DNA of 6,578 bases. Source: Candidatus Bathyarchaeota archaeon (GTDB lineage: Archaea > Thermoproteota > Bathyarchaeia > TCS64). The translations under genes were made by a program, and so were the position numbers. The notes beneath the pieces are model-generated. The model did not search any database, was not told where the DNA came from, and saw only the letters and a list, made by a program, of their open reading frames with translations. The stretch lies in contig CALGBN010000542.1 in NCBI GenBank assembly GCA_937877765.1, positions 1 through 6,578 of the forward strand, given 5' to 3'. Of the stretch, positions 1 through 5,664 are shown piece after piece; within the stretch, counting starts at the first letter, position 1, and the number at the start of each line of letters is the position of its first letter.

Positions 1-66
1 ATACGGCGACCACCGAGATCTACACCGTCTAATTCGTCGGCAGCGTCAGATGTGTATAAGAGACAG
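1..66 (+). other. Illumina Nextera i5 adapter (assembly contamination)
   Basis: This is not biological sequence. Bases 1-25 match the P5 flow-cell oligo lacking its first four bases, 26-33 (CGTCTAAT) are an i5 index that I recall as Nextera S510, 34-47 are the Nextera read-1 stub, and 48-66 (AGATGTGTATAAGAGACAG) are the 19-bp Tn5 mosaic end. The order and junctions are exactly those of a tagmentation library end. Genomic sequence therefore begins at 67. The adapter also creates a false C-terminus for the minus-strand gene that runs into it. Confidence 0.99.
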
Positions 67-1869
67 CTGTAATATCACATTTAATTCCTGTTCTCCGTGA
101 GGTAACACGTGATTTATGTGATTTTTTGTGATATCACGTATTTCATCATCTGAAAATACCTTGGATAAGCCAGCTATCAACATTCTATACGGATGATAAG
201 CACATAGATCCCCCCCAGGCATGGGCAAATACTCCAGTTGACCGACCCTTTCGTAGCCAGAATACCCGGATTTTAGCACTTCTCCACCCCAAATCTGCCC
301 ATCTGCACCATATCCAGCCCCGTCTAGAGCTATTCCGATGACTTCTTCATCTTTTATCATATGTTCAGCCATGACCGATGTGATATGAGCGTGATGATGT
401 TGTGATTTTATGAGTGGAATATCCATTTCTTGTGATATCACTTGCCCGTGTTGTGATGTCATATATTCTGGATGAAGGTCACAGCCCATCACATCGGGGT
501 TACTTGTGATATTTAGCAAATCACGCATAGTCTGAATAGCATCTTTCTCAAATTCTAAGCCCTCTAATGAAGTAATGTCACCGAGATATTGAGTCATGAA
601 AACTTTACCATTTGTTGCTATGGCCGCTGCGTTTCTGAGTTCTGCTCCAAGTGAGATTGCTATACCTTTCTGAATGGGAATATTGATTGGATCAGGAACA
701 TAGCCTCTTGACCTACGTGTAAAAGCCGGTTTTCCATCAATTACTCTGATGACAGAGTCATCTGATCGATTGATTATGTCTCTGTTATGTAGTAAGAAAT
801 AGTCAGCTAATCCACCTAGTTCTTTGAACGCAGCTTTATTGGTAATAGACATGGGTAAACCACGGCGATTTCCACTGGTCATTACCAAGGCGGGTTCATC
901 GAGGCGTTTGAAAAGCATAGTCTGGATACCAGTGTAAGGTAACATAACGCCTACAGTGTCTAAACCCGGTGCAACAAGATCTGATATGACTCTGTGTTTT
1001 TTCCTAAGCAAAACAATTGGTTTTCTCCACGAAGTAAGATACTCTTTTTCTATTTGTGAAAATTCTGCATATTGGTTTATTGACTCTAGATCAGGCGACA
1101 TCAAGGCATAAGGTTGATTCTTACGATCCTTTCGTCTCCTAAACTCCTCAAGAACATCGTCTCGCGTAGCAAGTGAGGCAAGATGTATACCTCCTATACC
1201 TTTGACTGCAATGATTGACCCATCTAAGATGTACTTGGCTGTCTCACTGAACACATCATCAACAGCGATTCTCTTACCCAAAGCATTATAGAGTCCCATA
1301 GTTGGTCCACATTGGCTGCATGTGATTCCCTGTGCATCAAAGCGTCTGTCCATAGGATCATAGTAATCATGTTCACAGTCATTGCACATGGGGAAGTCGT
1401 GCATATGGGTTCGTTCCCTGTCATACGGTAGTTGTTTTACTGATGTGAATCTTGGTCCACACCAAGCACAAGCAGTAAACGGATACTCATACCATCTTCC
1501 CTCAGGGTTATCCATGTCTTTGAGACATTCTGGACATATTCCAATATCTGGTGGATAGATGCCCGAGGCAACTTTGCCCGTTTTCTTGCTCTTATCAATA
1601 ATGAAGTTAGAATAATTTCCAGTATATTCGAGGTACTCTTTCTTGATTTCCTCGATCTCTGAGACTTCTGGAGCATTCTCCTCGACATCAACTAGAAACC
1701 GTTCAATATCTTTCTTTGAGCCCTCGACAATAATCTCGACACCTGCATCACCCAGATTAATAACATAACCCAAGAGGGTGTTCCGTACCGCCATACGGTA
1801 GATGAATGGTCTGAAACCAACGCCTTGCACTCTACCTGTGATGTTTATCTTTGCTTGTCGCTTGCTCAA
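67..1869 (-). CDS. hypF: Carbamoyltransferase HypF, 3' end missing
   Basis: HypF takes the carbamoyl group from carbamoyl phosphate, using ATP, and passes it to the C-terminal cysteine of HypE, where it becomes the CN ligand of the [NiFe]-hydrogenase active site; it acts in the cytoplasm. All expected domains appear in order: acylphosphatase (residues ~5-92, GRVQGVGFRP with catalytic R20 and N38); a double zinc finger with four CxxC pairs (C112/C115, C134/C137, C162/C165, C184/C187); a YrdC-like domain (~205-390, TSGN at 331-334); and a Kae1-like domain from ~400 with QHHHAHI (490-496) and DGAGYGADG (516-524). The TTG start follows a GTGAT Shine-Dalgarno sequence by 5 nt. Only 601 genuine codons are present; HypF is usually about 750-770 residues, so roughly the last 150 are lost at the contig edge. 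The open frame continues into the adapter (LSLIHI, then TGA at 46-48), which is artefact. No other hyp or hydrogenase gene is visible. Codon use is richer in T-ending codons than in the neighbouring DP1 gene. Confidence 0.96.
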
Positions 1870-1874
1870 GGAGT

Positions 1875-1879
1875 ATCAC
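1875..1879 (-). promoter_or_regulatory. Shine-Dalgarno of hypF (GTGAT)
   Basis: On the minus strand GTGAT lies 5 nt before the TTG start at 1869. It pairs with the AUCAC of the archaeal 16S rRNA 3' end and is what supports the TTG as the start. Confidence 0.6.
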
Positions 1880-1895
1880 GTTTTATTTGAACTGC

Positions 1896-1905
1896 ATAAT
1901 TTAAA
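1896..1905 (-). promoter_or_regulatory. Candidate TATA box for hypF
   Basis: Read on the minus strand this is TTTAAATTAT, an A/T-only stretch like an archaeal TATA box. Its centre is about 32 nt from the start codon, so a start site ~26 nt downstream would give a very short leader. A second T/A-rich stretch at about 1910-1920 would place the start farther upstream, so the exact box is uncertain. Confidence 0.35.
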
Positions 1906-1926
1906 CACATATCAAATAAGCTGGGA

Positions 1927-1967
1927 TGTAAACATGTAAACAATTCAAACAGAACAGGATTGTTTAC
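1927..1967. repeat. TGTTTAC/GTAAACA repeat cluster, putative operator
   Basis: GTAAACA occurs at 1928-1934 and again at 1936-1942 (8-bp period), and the inverse form TGTTTAC at 1961-1967. All lie in the divergent spacer between hypF and the membrane-anchored winged-helix gene, upstream of the candidate hypF TATA box. The same heptamer with the same 8-bp period forms the array upstream of the RHH gene near 5572-5603. I infer a shared transcription-factor site; which protein binds it is not shown by the sequence. Confidence 0.5.
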
Positions 1968-1976
1968 TCGTAGAAC

Positions 1977-1986
1977 ATTATTATAC
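1977..1986 (+). promoter_or_regulatory. Candidate TATA box for the winged-helix/cupin/DP1 run
   Basis: ATTATTATAC lies about 55 nt before the TTG at 2038; a start site ~26 nt downstream would give a leader of about 30 nt. An alternative is CAAAATAC at 2003-2010, which would make the transcript almost leaderless. No clear Shine-Dalgarno sequence precedes 2038, which slightly favours the near-leaderless option. Confidence 0.25.
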
Positions 1987-2037
1987 CCAGATTGAATTGT
2001 CGCAAAATACGTAACTGTAATTAACCTGAAATCACTG

Positions 2038-2721
2038 TTGAGTACTGGATATCTGATGGAGCTAGTCTTCACAACATTCGCGCTATTCTTGGTAACAATA
2101 GTAGCCAGCTACATCTTCTACCAGCGCATCAAGATGGCACAAGGCGAATACGAGGACAGCAAAGACGCAGTCAGAAACATCACATTCGGCTTCAGTAGAC
2201 AGGTTAAACGAATGGAATCAGACCTTGAACGCCTTGAACGAGATACATTACAAGCAAAATACATGGCAAACGAGGCACTAGCCAACAGACAGGATAACAG
2301 TGACGCAACATTAGCCGGTCTAGAGAAGGTAAAGGAACTTTCGGATCGCGTAGATGGCATTGAGGTTTCCATTGAGACCATGAAGAAAGACCTCAACAAA
2401 CTTGCATCACAGCCAAGAATCATACAACAGACGCAGGTTGATGCCCCAATACCCGTACAGGGTGAGGATATACTGCAAGGACTCACAGATACAGAGCTTG
2501 AAGTACTCAAGATGATCGTAGACACAGGCGAGGGAACAGTACCAGAGATCAAAGAGATCATCGAGAAGACCCGCGAACACACAGCCAGACTCCTGAAGAA
2601 GCTCTACGATAAAGGCTTCGTTGACCGCAACACAAGCAGCATGCCTTACAGGTACAGTATCCGCAAAGAGATACGAGACCTCATCCTAGAGCAAAACGAG
2701 ACAAACACAGTCGGGCTCTAA
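2038..2721 (+). CDS. Membrane-anchored winged-helix protein with coiled coil
   Basis: I do not recognise a named family, but the architecture is clear. Residues ~8-28 form one hydrophobic membrane helix, followed by a positively charged stretch; residues ~35-125 are charged and heptad-like (predicted coiled coil, probably dimerising); ~125-147 is a Q/P-rich linker; and ~148-208 is a MarR/TrmB-like winged helix (starts LTDTELEVLKMIV, recognition-helix region around TREHTARLLKKLYDKGFV, wing around SSMPYRYSI). This suggests a DNA-binding domain tethered to the cytoplasmic face of the membrane. The start is TTG at 2038; an ATG at 2056 (residue 7) would keep the membrane helix and is a real alternative. 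It leads a co-oriented run with a cupin and DP1 but is separated from the cupin by 31 nt with its own TATA-like element. Target and signal are unknown. Domain reading is from motifs only. Confidence 0.85.
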   Translation: MSTGYLMELVFTTFALFLVTIVASYIFYQRIKMAQGEYEDSKDAVRNITFGFSRQVKRMESDLERLERDTLQAKYMANEALANRQDNSDATLAGLEKVKELSDRVDGIEVSIETMKKDLNKLASQPRIIQQTQVDAPIPVQGEDILQGLTDTELEVLKMIVDTGEGTVPEIKEIIEKTREHTARLLKKLYDKGFVDRNTSSMPYRYSIRKEIRDLILEQNETNTVGL

Positions 2722-2723
2722 TC

Positions 2724-2730
2724 ATAAATA
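2724..2730 (+). promoter_or_regulatory. Candidate TATA box of a leaderless cupin transcript
   Basis: ATAAATA sits in the 31-nt gap before the cupin gene, centred about 26 nt upstream of its ATG. That is the spacing expected if transcription starts at the first base of the start codon, and no GGTGAT-type Shine-Dalgarno sequence is present before this ATG. Both facts point to a leaderless mRNA; the element is short and unproved. Confidence 0.4.
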
Positions 2731-2752
2731 GTATCATTGCTTCTATCACGGT

Positions 2753-3094
2753 ATGCAACCAACAACATGGGAAAAGGCACCACGCTTTGAACCCATCCCC
2801 GGAGTAGACATCAGAATCATAGGAAACGGCATGCACGCAACCATGTGCTACATAGTTATCGGACCCGGCGCAGTCGTAGACTGGCACGGACACCCCCACG
2901 AACAGATGGGCACCTTGATCTCAGGACGAGGACGCCTAACATCAGGAGACAAAGCTGTAGAAGCAGAGGTAGGTGCAGCGTGGTTTATCCCGCCAAACGA
3001 GGAACACAAGTTTGAGACCATAGGCGATGAACCAGCTATAATCATCGAGACTTTCGCGCCAGCACGTACAGACTATGTAATACAAGCCAAGTAA
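2753..3094 (+). CDS. Small single-domain cupin protein
   Basis: A 113-residue cupin_2-type beta-barrel protein, probably cytoplasmic. Motif 1 is seen as HGHPHEQMGTLISG (residues 45-58), giving candidate metal ligands H45, H47 and Q51 or E50; motif 2 is around WFIPPNEEHKFET (77-89) with H85 as the remaining ligand. The metal-binding set is therefore complete, which fits a small metal-dependent isomerase, dioxygenase or sugar/ligand-binding protein, but cupin_2 sequence alone does not define a substrate. It starts with ATG and ends 10 nt before the DP1 start, so it is likely cotranscribed with the polymerase subunit. Nothing in the protein suggests a role in replication; the pairing may simply be genomic proximity. 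The length is normal for the family. Confidence 0.88.
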   Translation: MQPTTWEKAPRFEPIPGVDIRIIGNGMHATMCYIVIGPGAVVDWHGHPHEQMGTLISGRGRLTSGDKAVEAEVGAAWFIPPNEEHKFETIGDEPAIIIETFAPARTDYVIQAK

Positions 3095-3104
3095 TGGATC
3101 AGGT

Positions 3105-4562
3105 TTGACCGAGGAACTCCTCCCAGTACTACAAAGGGTATTAACCGAGGGCTACCAGCTCAGCCCAGAGGTCTTCACTCTTCTACAAAACAAGAGCGTC
3201 CCAGAGGCAGCGAAGCTTGTCGATGAAGCACTCAGGAGAGCCTCAAAAGAACAAGACCTATTCATCCTAGACACATCATATTTTCAACCACAAAAAACCA
3301 CCACACCAAAACAGAAACCCTACGCAGCCACAGTAAACGGACACCTTGAGATACATTACCCTGATGAAACCCGCAGCATCGGAAACGCAGACGGTTACAT
3401 TGACTACTTCAACAGCAGGCTAGTCCAACTTGAATCCATTATCAAACACAGAGTAGACCTAAGAGACGCCGTATCCCTCACTAATGCAGTAAAATTACCG
3501 TTAAAAACCAAGTTCAAAACCATAGGCATGGTAACTAGCAAACGAGCAAGAAAAAACCGATTATTCCTAGAGCTAGAAGACAAAGACACCTTAGCCACAG
3601 TAATGGTAAGCGGCGAGGAAACCGTAAAAAAAGGATTAGAAGTACTGGAAGACCAAGTCATTTGCATCGACGGCATCCGCTACCGAGACGACCTACTAAT
3701 CGCAAACGATCTCATATGGCCAGACGTACCAATGCACGAGGTAGGACGCAGCGAGGAAAACGTCTCAGCAGTATTCGTAGGCGATGTCCATATAGGCAGC
3801 AAATACTTCAGACAGGACCTTTTCGACAAGTTCATCAGGTGGATGAACCAAGACCTCGGACCAAAACCCAGCCGAGACCTAGCAGCTCAAGTCAAATACC
3901 TTGTTATCCCGGGTGATCTCGTTGACGGCATAGGAATATACGTTAACCAACTAGACGAATTGACCATACCAACCCAACGAGCACAATACAGAGAAGCAGC
4001 AAAGCTCCTCGAAAAACTACCACCCCACATAGAAACCGTCATCATACCCGGCAACCACGACGCCGTAAGAAGAAGCCTACCACAACCAGCCATACCAGAA
4101 TCATACGCACCAGAACTATACGCAAACCCACGCATCCACATGGCGCCAAACCCCATAGCGTTAAACCTAAACGGAGTCAAAGTTTTCGTAGCCCACGGAT
4201 CAGCCCTCACAGACATCCTAGGCTCAACCCCTGGGCACGATTTCCATAACCCGGTGACAGCCGTAGAACTATTACTAAAATGCAGACACATTGCGCCAAG
4301 CTATGGTAAATCTACACCCATAGCCCCAGAGAAAATAGACCGACTTGTTATCAAAGAGATACCTGACGTGGTACTGATGGGGCACATACACATCCATGAA
4401 TCCAAACGCTACAAGGGAATCACGCTAATAGCAAGCGGCAGCTTCCAAGACCAGACACCATTCCAGAAACGAATGAAACTAGACCCCACACCCGGCGTAA
4501 TCTCGGTTTTCAACCTCAAGACCCACAACGAGATACCGCTAGATCTCGAACGACTGGAGTAA
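3105..4562 (+). CDS. polB: DNA polymerase D (PolD) small subunit DP1
   Basis: DP1 is the small subunit of archaeal polymerase D; it carries the 3'-5' proofreading nuclease and partners the catalytic subunit DP2, which is not in this window. After an N-terminal helical region (~1-60) and a linker, an OB fold lies at ~137-207, then a calcineurin-like phosphodiesterase domain at ~220-450. Its metal-site motifs are all intact: GDVHIGS (226-232), GDLVDG (270-275), GNHD (316-319), AHG (363-365) and GHIHIH (426-431). The conserved C-terminal strand region follows. At 485 residues it is a typical short DP1. The start is TTG at 3105: an in-frame TAA at 3078 excludes anything longer and there is no upstream ATG or GTG. 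A weak GGATCAGG lies just before it. The last 47 nt overlap the 3' end of the convergent DUF99 gene. Third positions are extremely A/C-biased. Mre11/SbcD was considered, but the N-terminal region and OB fold favour DP1. Confidence 0.95.
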   Translation: MTEELLPVLQRVLTEGYQLSPEVFTLLQNKSVPEAAKLVDEALRRASKEQDLFILDTSYFQPQKTTTPKQKPYAATVNGHLEIHYPDETRSIGNADGYIDYFNSRLVQLESIIKHRVDLRDAVSLTNAVKLPLKTKFKTIGMVTSKRARKNRLFLELEDKDTLATVMVSGEETVKKGLEVLEDQVICIDGIRYRDDLLIANDLIWPDVPMHEVGRSEENVSAVFVGDVHIGSKYFRQDLFDKFIRWMNQDLGPKPSRDLAAQVKYLVIPGDLVDGIGIYVNQLDELTIPTQRAQYREAAKLLEKLPPHIETVIIPGNHDAVRRSLPQPAIPESYAPELYANPRIHMAPNPIALNLNGVKVFVAHGSALTDILGSTPGHDFHNPVTAVELLLKCRHIAPSYGKSTPIAPEKIDRLVIKEIPDVVLMGHIHIHESKRYKGITLIASGSFQDQTPFQKRMKLDPTPGVISVFNLKTHNEIPLDLERLE

Positions 4563-5118
4563 CACCCTTAGCGATCAAGTCTGCTACACGAACCGCCTCA
4601 GGCATACGCCCATAGATGGCCTGTTCACGTAAGACTTTTTCAGCGTAACCCGTTGACTCGCCAACTATCTCATAGTAAACAGAAGGATAATCTTTGATCC
4701 TACACTCATGTAACTCTCCGAGTGCCTCATATCTGCTCCAACGCATTTTCCAGTCACTGAAATGTTTACGCAGTGCACACAGCGTAGCATCCATATCAGG
4801 TATCCTTGGACTGTAAACAATCACAGGCTTTCCCGTGGTTTTGTAAACATTTTCCACATCAACCACGTTGAACCCAGCAAAGGTAGCGCCACCAAGAATC
4901 AATACATCATAATCCCAGTCAGCTAGATTGTTTAACAAGACCTCTGTGGCATCAAGCCCGTCAACTGTTATACAATCAATTTTGATGTCTTGTATAACAA
5001 CACCCCATAGTTTTGTTAAACAAAGAGAAGTATGTTGGATAGCACTAGCTATCCCTCGTTGGAAAGCCTCGAAGCTTCCGTCTTGGACCCCAACTGCTAC
5101 CGTTAAAACGGGTCTCAA
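4516..5118 (-). CDS. DUF99/UPF0215 family protein (endonuclease dU-like)
   Basis: This matches the archaeal DUF99/UPF0215 family, which family databases link to the endonuclease V-like fold and label endonuclease dU; its cellular role is poorly established. Visible landmarks, numbered from the TTG at 5118: VAVGVQDGSF (7-16, family form GIDDGxF, here Q for the first D), TVDGLDAT (51-58), LILGGATFAGFNVVD (73-87), KPVIVYS (97-103) and the C-terminal MPEAVRVADLIAKG (172-185). Length of 200 residues is normal. I prefer the TTG start because it overlaps the stop of the upstream RHH gene as TTGA and places the first strand close to the N-terminus as in relatives; an in-frame GTG at 5148 would add ten residues and overlap the RHH gene by 34 nt. 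The two genes are probably translationally coupled. Its 3' end overlaps the 3' end of DP1 by 47 nt on the opposite strand. Confidence 0.88.
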   Translation of the reverse strand: MRPVLTVAVGVQDGSFEAFQRGIASAIQHTSLCLTKLWGVVIQDIKIDCITVDGLDATEVLLNNLADWDYDVLILGGATFAGFNVVDVENVYKTTGKPVIVYSPRIPDMDATLCALRKHFSDWKMRWSRYEALGELHECRIKDYPSVYYEIVGESTGYAEKVLREQAIYGRMPEAVRVADLIAKGVTPVVRDLAVSRCGS

Positions 5119-5549
5119 TACTTGTCGAGTTTTCCTTGTATCTTGCACTTTATTAGGAATTGTGCATAGGCTGTGCGTGGAACCTTTACTATTCCACTCT
5201 TTACCTGTATTCTGGTGATCTGTGCTAGGGCGTTTTTATCTACGTCTTTTTCGAAAACAAGGCTACCGTTGCTTTCTATGGCGAAAGGACCCATTTCCAT
5301 GGCTATTTCCTTTATATCGTCCTTAGAAAGACTTATTTCGCCGTCATCATCGATGGCCAGAATAAATTCTGCGGAGTTAGACAGTGTCTGACCAGCGGTG
5401 ACAGCTTCAGTTCCGTCATTATTTAGGTATTGCTCCAGTGCATTGTTTACGACGTCTGCCACGTTCTTGCCGTCTTTCTTTGCCATGGAGAAGACTTCCG
5501 TGTAAAGCTCGGTGTTTAATCCCCTAATGGCTACGGTTTTGCGTGGCAT
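5115..5549 (-). CDS. Ribbon-helix-helix (CopG/Arc-like) transcriptional regulator
   Basis: Residues 4-42 read as a ribbon-helix-helix fold: a short strand (KTVAIRGL), a first helix (TELYTEVFSMAKKDG) and a second helix (NVADVVNNALEQYL), as in CopG/Arc/MetJ proteins, which bind operator repeats as dimers. Residues ~55-144 form a second, mixed alpha/beta region of about 90 residues that I cannot assign; RHH antitoxins are usually shorter, so this may be a ligand or oligomerisation domain. It has no membrane segment or signal peptide. The ATG start follows a strong GGTGAT Shine-Dalgarno sequence at 9 nt. It heads a two-gene unit with the DUF99 gene. The promoter carries an 8-bp-period repeat array and a 16-bp palindrome, which strongly suggests autoregulation. 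An antitoxin role is possible, but no toxin is seen next to it. Confidence 0.82.
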   Translation of the reverse strand: MPRKTVAIRGLNTELYTEVFSMAKKDGKNVADVVNNALEQYLNNDGTEAVTAGQTLSNSAEFILAIDDDGEISLSKDDIKEIAMEMGPFAIESNGSLVFEKDVDKNALAQITRIQVKSGIVKVPRTAYAQFLIKCKIQGKLDKY

Positions 5550-5558
5550 GTTTACTGT

Positions 5559-5564
5559 ATCACC
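5559..5564 (-). promoter_or_regulatory. Shine-Dalgarno of the RHH gene (GGTGAT)
   Basis: Minus-strand GGTGAT, a full match to the archaeal anti-Shine-Dalgarno core, ends 9 nt before the ATG at 5549. It fixes the start and shows that this transcript has a leader. Confidence 0.75.
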
Positions 5565-5571
5565 AGTTTAT

Positions 5572-5603
5572 TTGTTTACTTGTTTACTTGTTAACAAGTA
5601 TAC
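5572..5603. repeat. 8-bp-period repeat array, putative operator of the RHH gene
   Basis: Four consecutive octamers run TTGTTTAC (5572-5579), TTGTTTAC (5580-5587), TTGTTAAC (5588-5595) and AAGTATAC (5596-5603); the first two are identical, the third differs at one base and the fourth is diverged. They cover the predicted leader and the stretch between the TATA-like box and the likely transcription start of the RHH gene, where a bound repressor would block RNA polymerase. Tandem short repeats are typical operators for RHH proteins such as Omega and CopG; that the adjacent RHH protein binds here is inference. Confidence 0.6.
5585..5600. repeat. 16-bp perfect palindrome (operator candidate)
   Basis: TACTTGTTAACAAGTA is its own reverse complement across all 16 bases, centred between 5592 and 5593. 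It is embedded in the octamer array and lies just downstream, in the minus direction, of the TATA-like element. A perfect dyad of this size is a good fit to a dimeric repressor site. Confidence 0.6.
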
Positions 5604-5610
5604 TTATAAG
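5603..5610. promoter_or_regulatory. Palindromic TATA-like box between divergent genes
   Basis: CTTATAAG reads the same on both strands. Taking a start site about 26 nt away gives ~5580 for the minus-strand RHH gene (leader ~30 nt including its GGTGAT) and ~5632 for the plus-strand winged-helix gene (leader ~32 nt including GGAG). Both leaders are sensible, so one element may serve one or both genes. No other A/T-rich candidate is as well placed. Confidence 0.45.
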
Positions 5611-5622
5611 CATATCGGAGCT

Positions 5623-5629
5623 GTAAACA
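5623..5629. repeat. Additional GTAAACA site in the plus-strand promoter
   Basis: A single GTAAACA, the inverse of the TGTTTAC unit in the adjacent array, lies between the TATA-like box and the predicted start (~5632) of the plus-strand winged-helix gene. A protein bound here could repress that gene as well. Confidence 0.4.
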
Positions 5630-5634
5630 TCTTG

Positions 5635-5646
5635 CCCCGAGAGGGG
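5635..5646 (+). other. Small hairpin with GAGA (GNRA) loop at leader 5' end
   Basis: CCCC-GAGA-GGGG can fold into a 4-bp G/C stem capped by a GNRA tetraloop. If transcription starts near 5632, the hairpin would sit at the very 5' end of the mRNA, leaving the GGAG ribosome site (5651-5654) free. It may simply stabilise the mRNA; the stem is short and could be chance. Confidence 0.3.
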
Positions 5647-5650
5647 ATCC

Positions 5651-5654
5651 GGAG
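5651..5654 (+). promoter_or_regulatory. Shine-Dalgarno of the plus-strand winged-helix gene (GGAG)
   Basis: GGAG lies 10 nt before the GTG at 5665. It supports GTG as the start; there is no in-frame ATG until residue 60. Confidence 0.45.
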
Positions 5655-5664
5655 TTAGATTTAA

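Noticed and set aside
46..66. Last six HypF residues (LSLIHI) and stop codon
   Set aside because: They translate the Tn5 mosaic end and read-1 stub of the adapter, so they are not part of the gene.
67..1869. Separate acylphosphatase, YrdC and Kae1 genes
   Set aside because: All domains lie in one uninterrupted frame in the exact HypF order with the double zinc finger between them.
2118..2582. 154-codon open frame on the minus strand
   Set aside because: It is antisense to the winged-helix coding sequence, has a low-complexity S/C-rich product and shows no motif.
3662..3916. 84-codon plus-strand frame rich in R and P
   Set aside because: It is an out-of-frame shadow of DP1 caused by the A/C-rich composition.
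3887..4291. 134-codon open frame on the minus strand
   Set aside because: It lies wholly within the phosphodiesterase domain of DP1, whose motifs are intact; the antisense product has no recognisable pattern.
3105..4562. Mre11/SbcD nuclease
   Set aside because: It shares the phosphodiesterase motifs, but the OB fold before them and the N-terminal helical region match PolD small subunit instead.
4675..5450. Five coding-region copies of TGTTTAC/GTAAACA as operators
   Set aside because: Three of the four in DUF99 encode Val-Tyr in frame (GTT TAC) and the others fall in ordinary codons, so they may be coincidental. I kept only the intergenic copies as candidate sites; the copy at 6492 also encodes Val-Tyr.
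5115..5549. Toxin-antitoxin pair with the RHH protein as antitoxin
   Set aside because: The co-transcribed partner is a DUF99 protein, not a known toxin, and the RHH protein is longer than usual antitoxins.
5572..5603. Short CRISPR array
   Set aside because: The repeat unit is 8 bp with no spacers, far below CRISPR repeat and spacer sizes.
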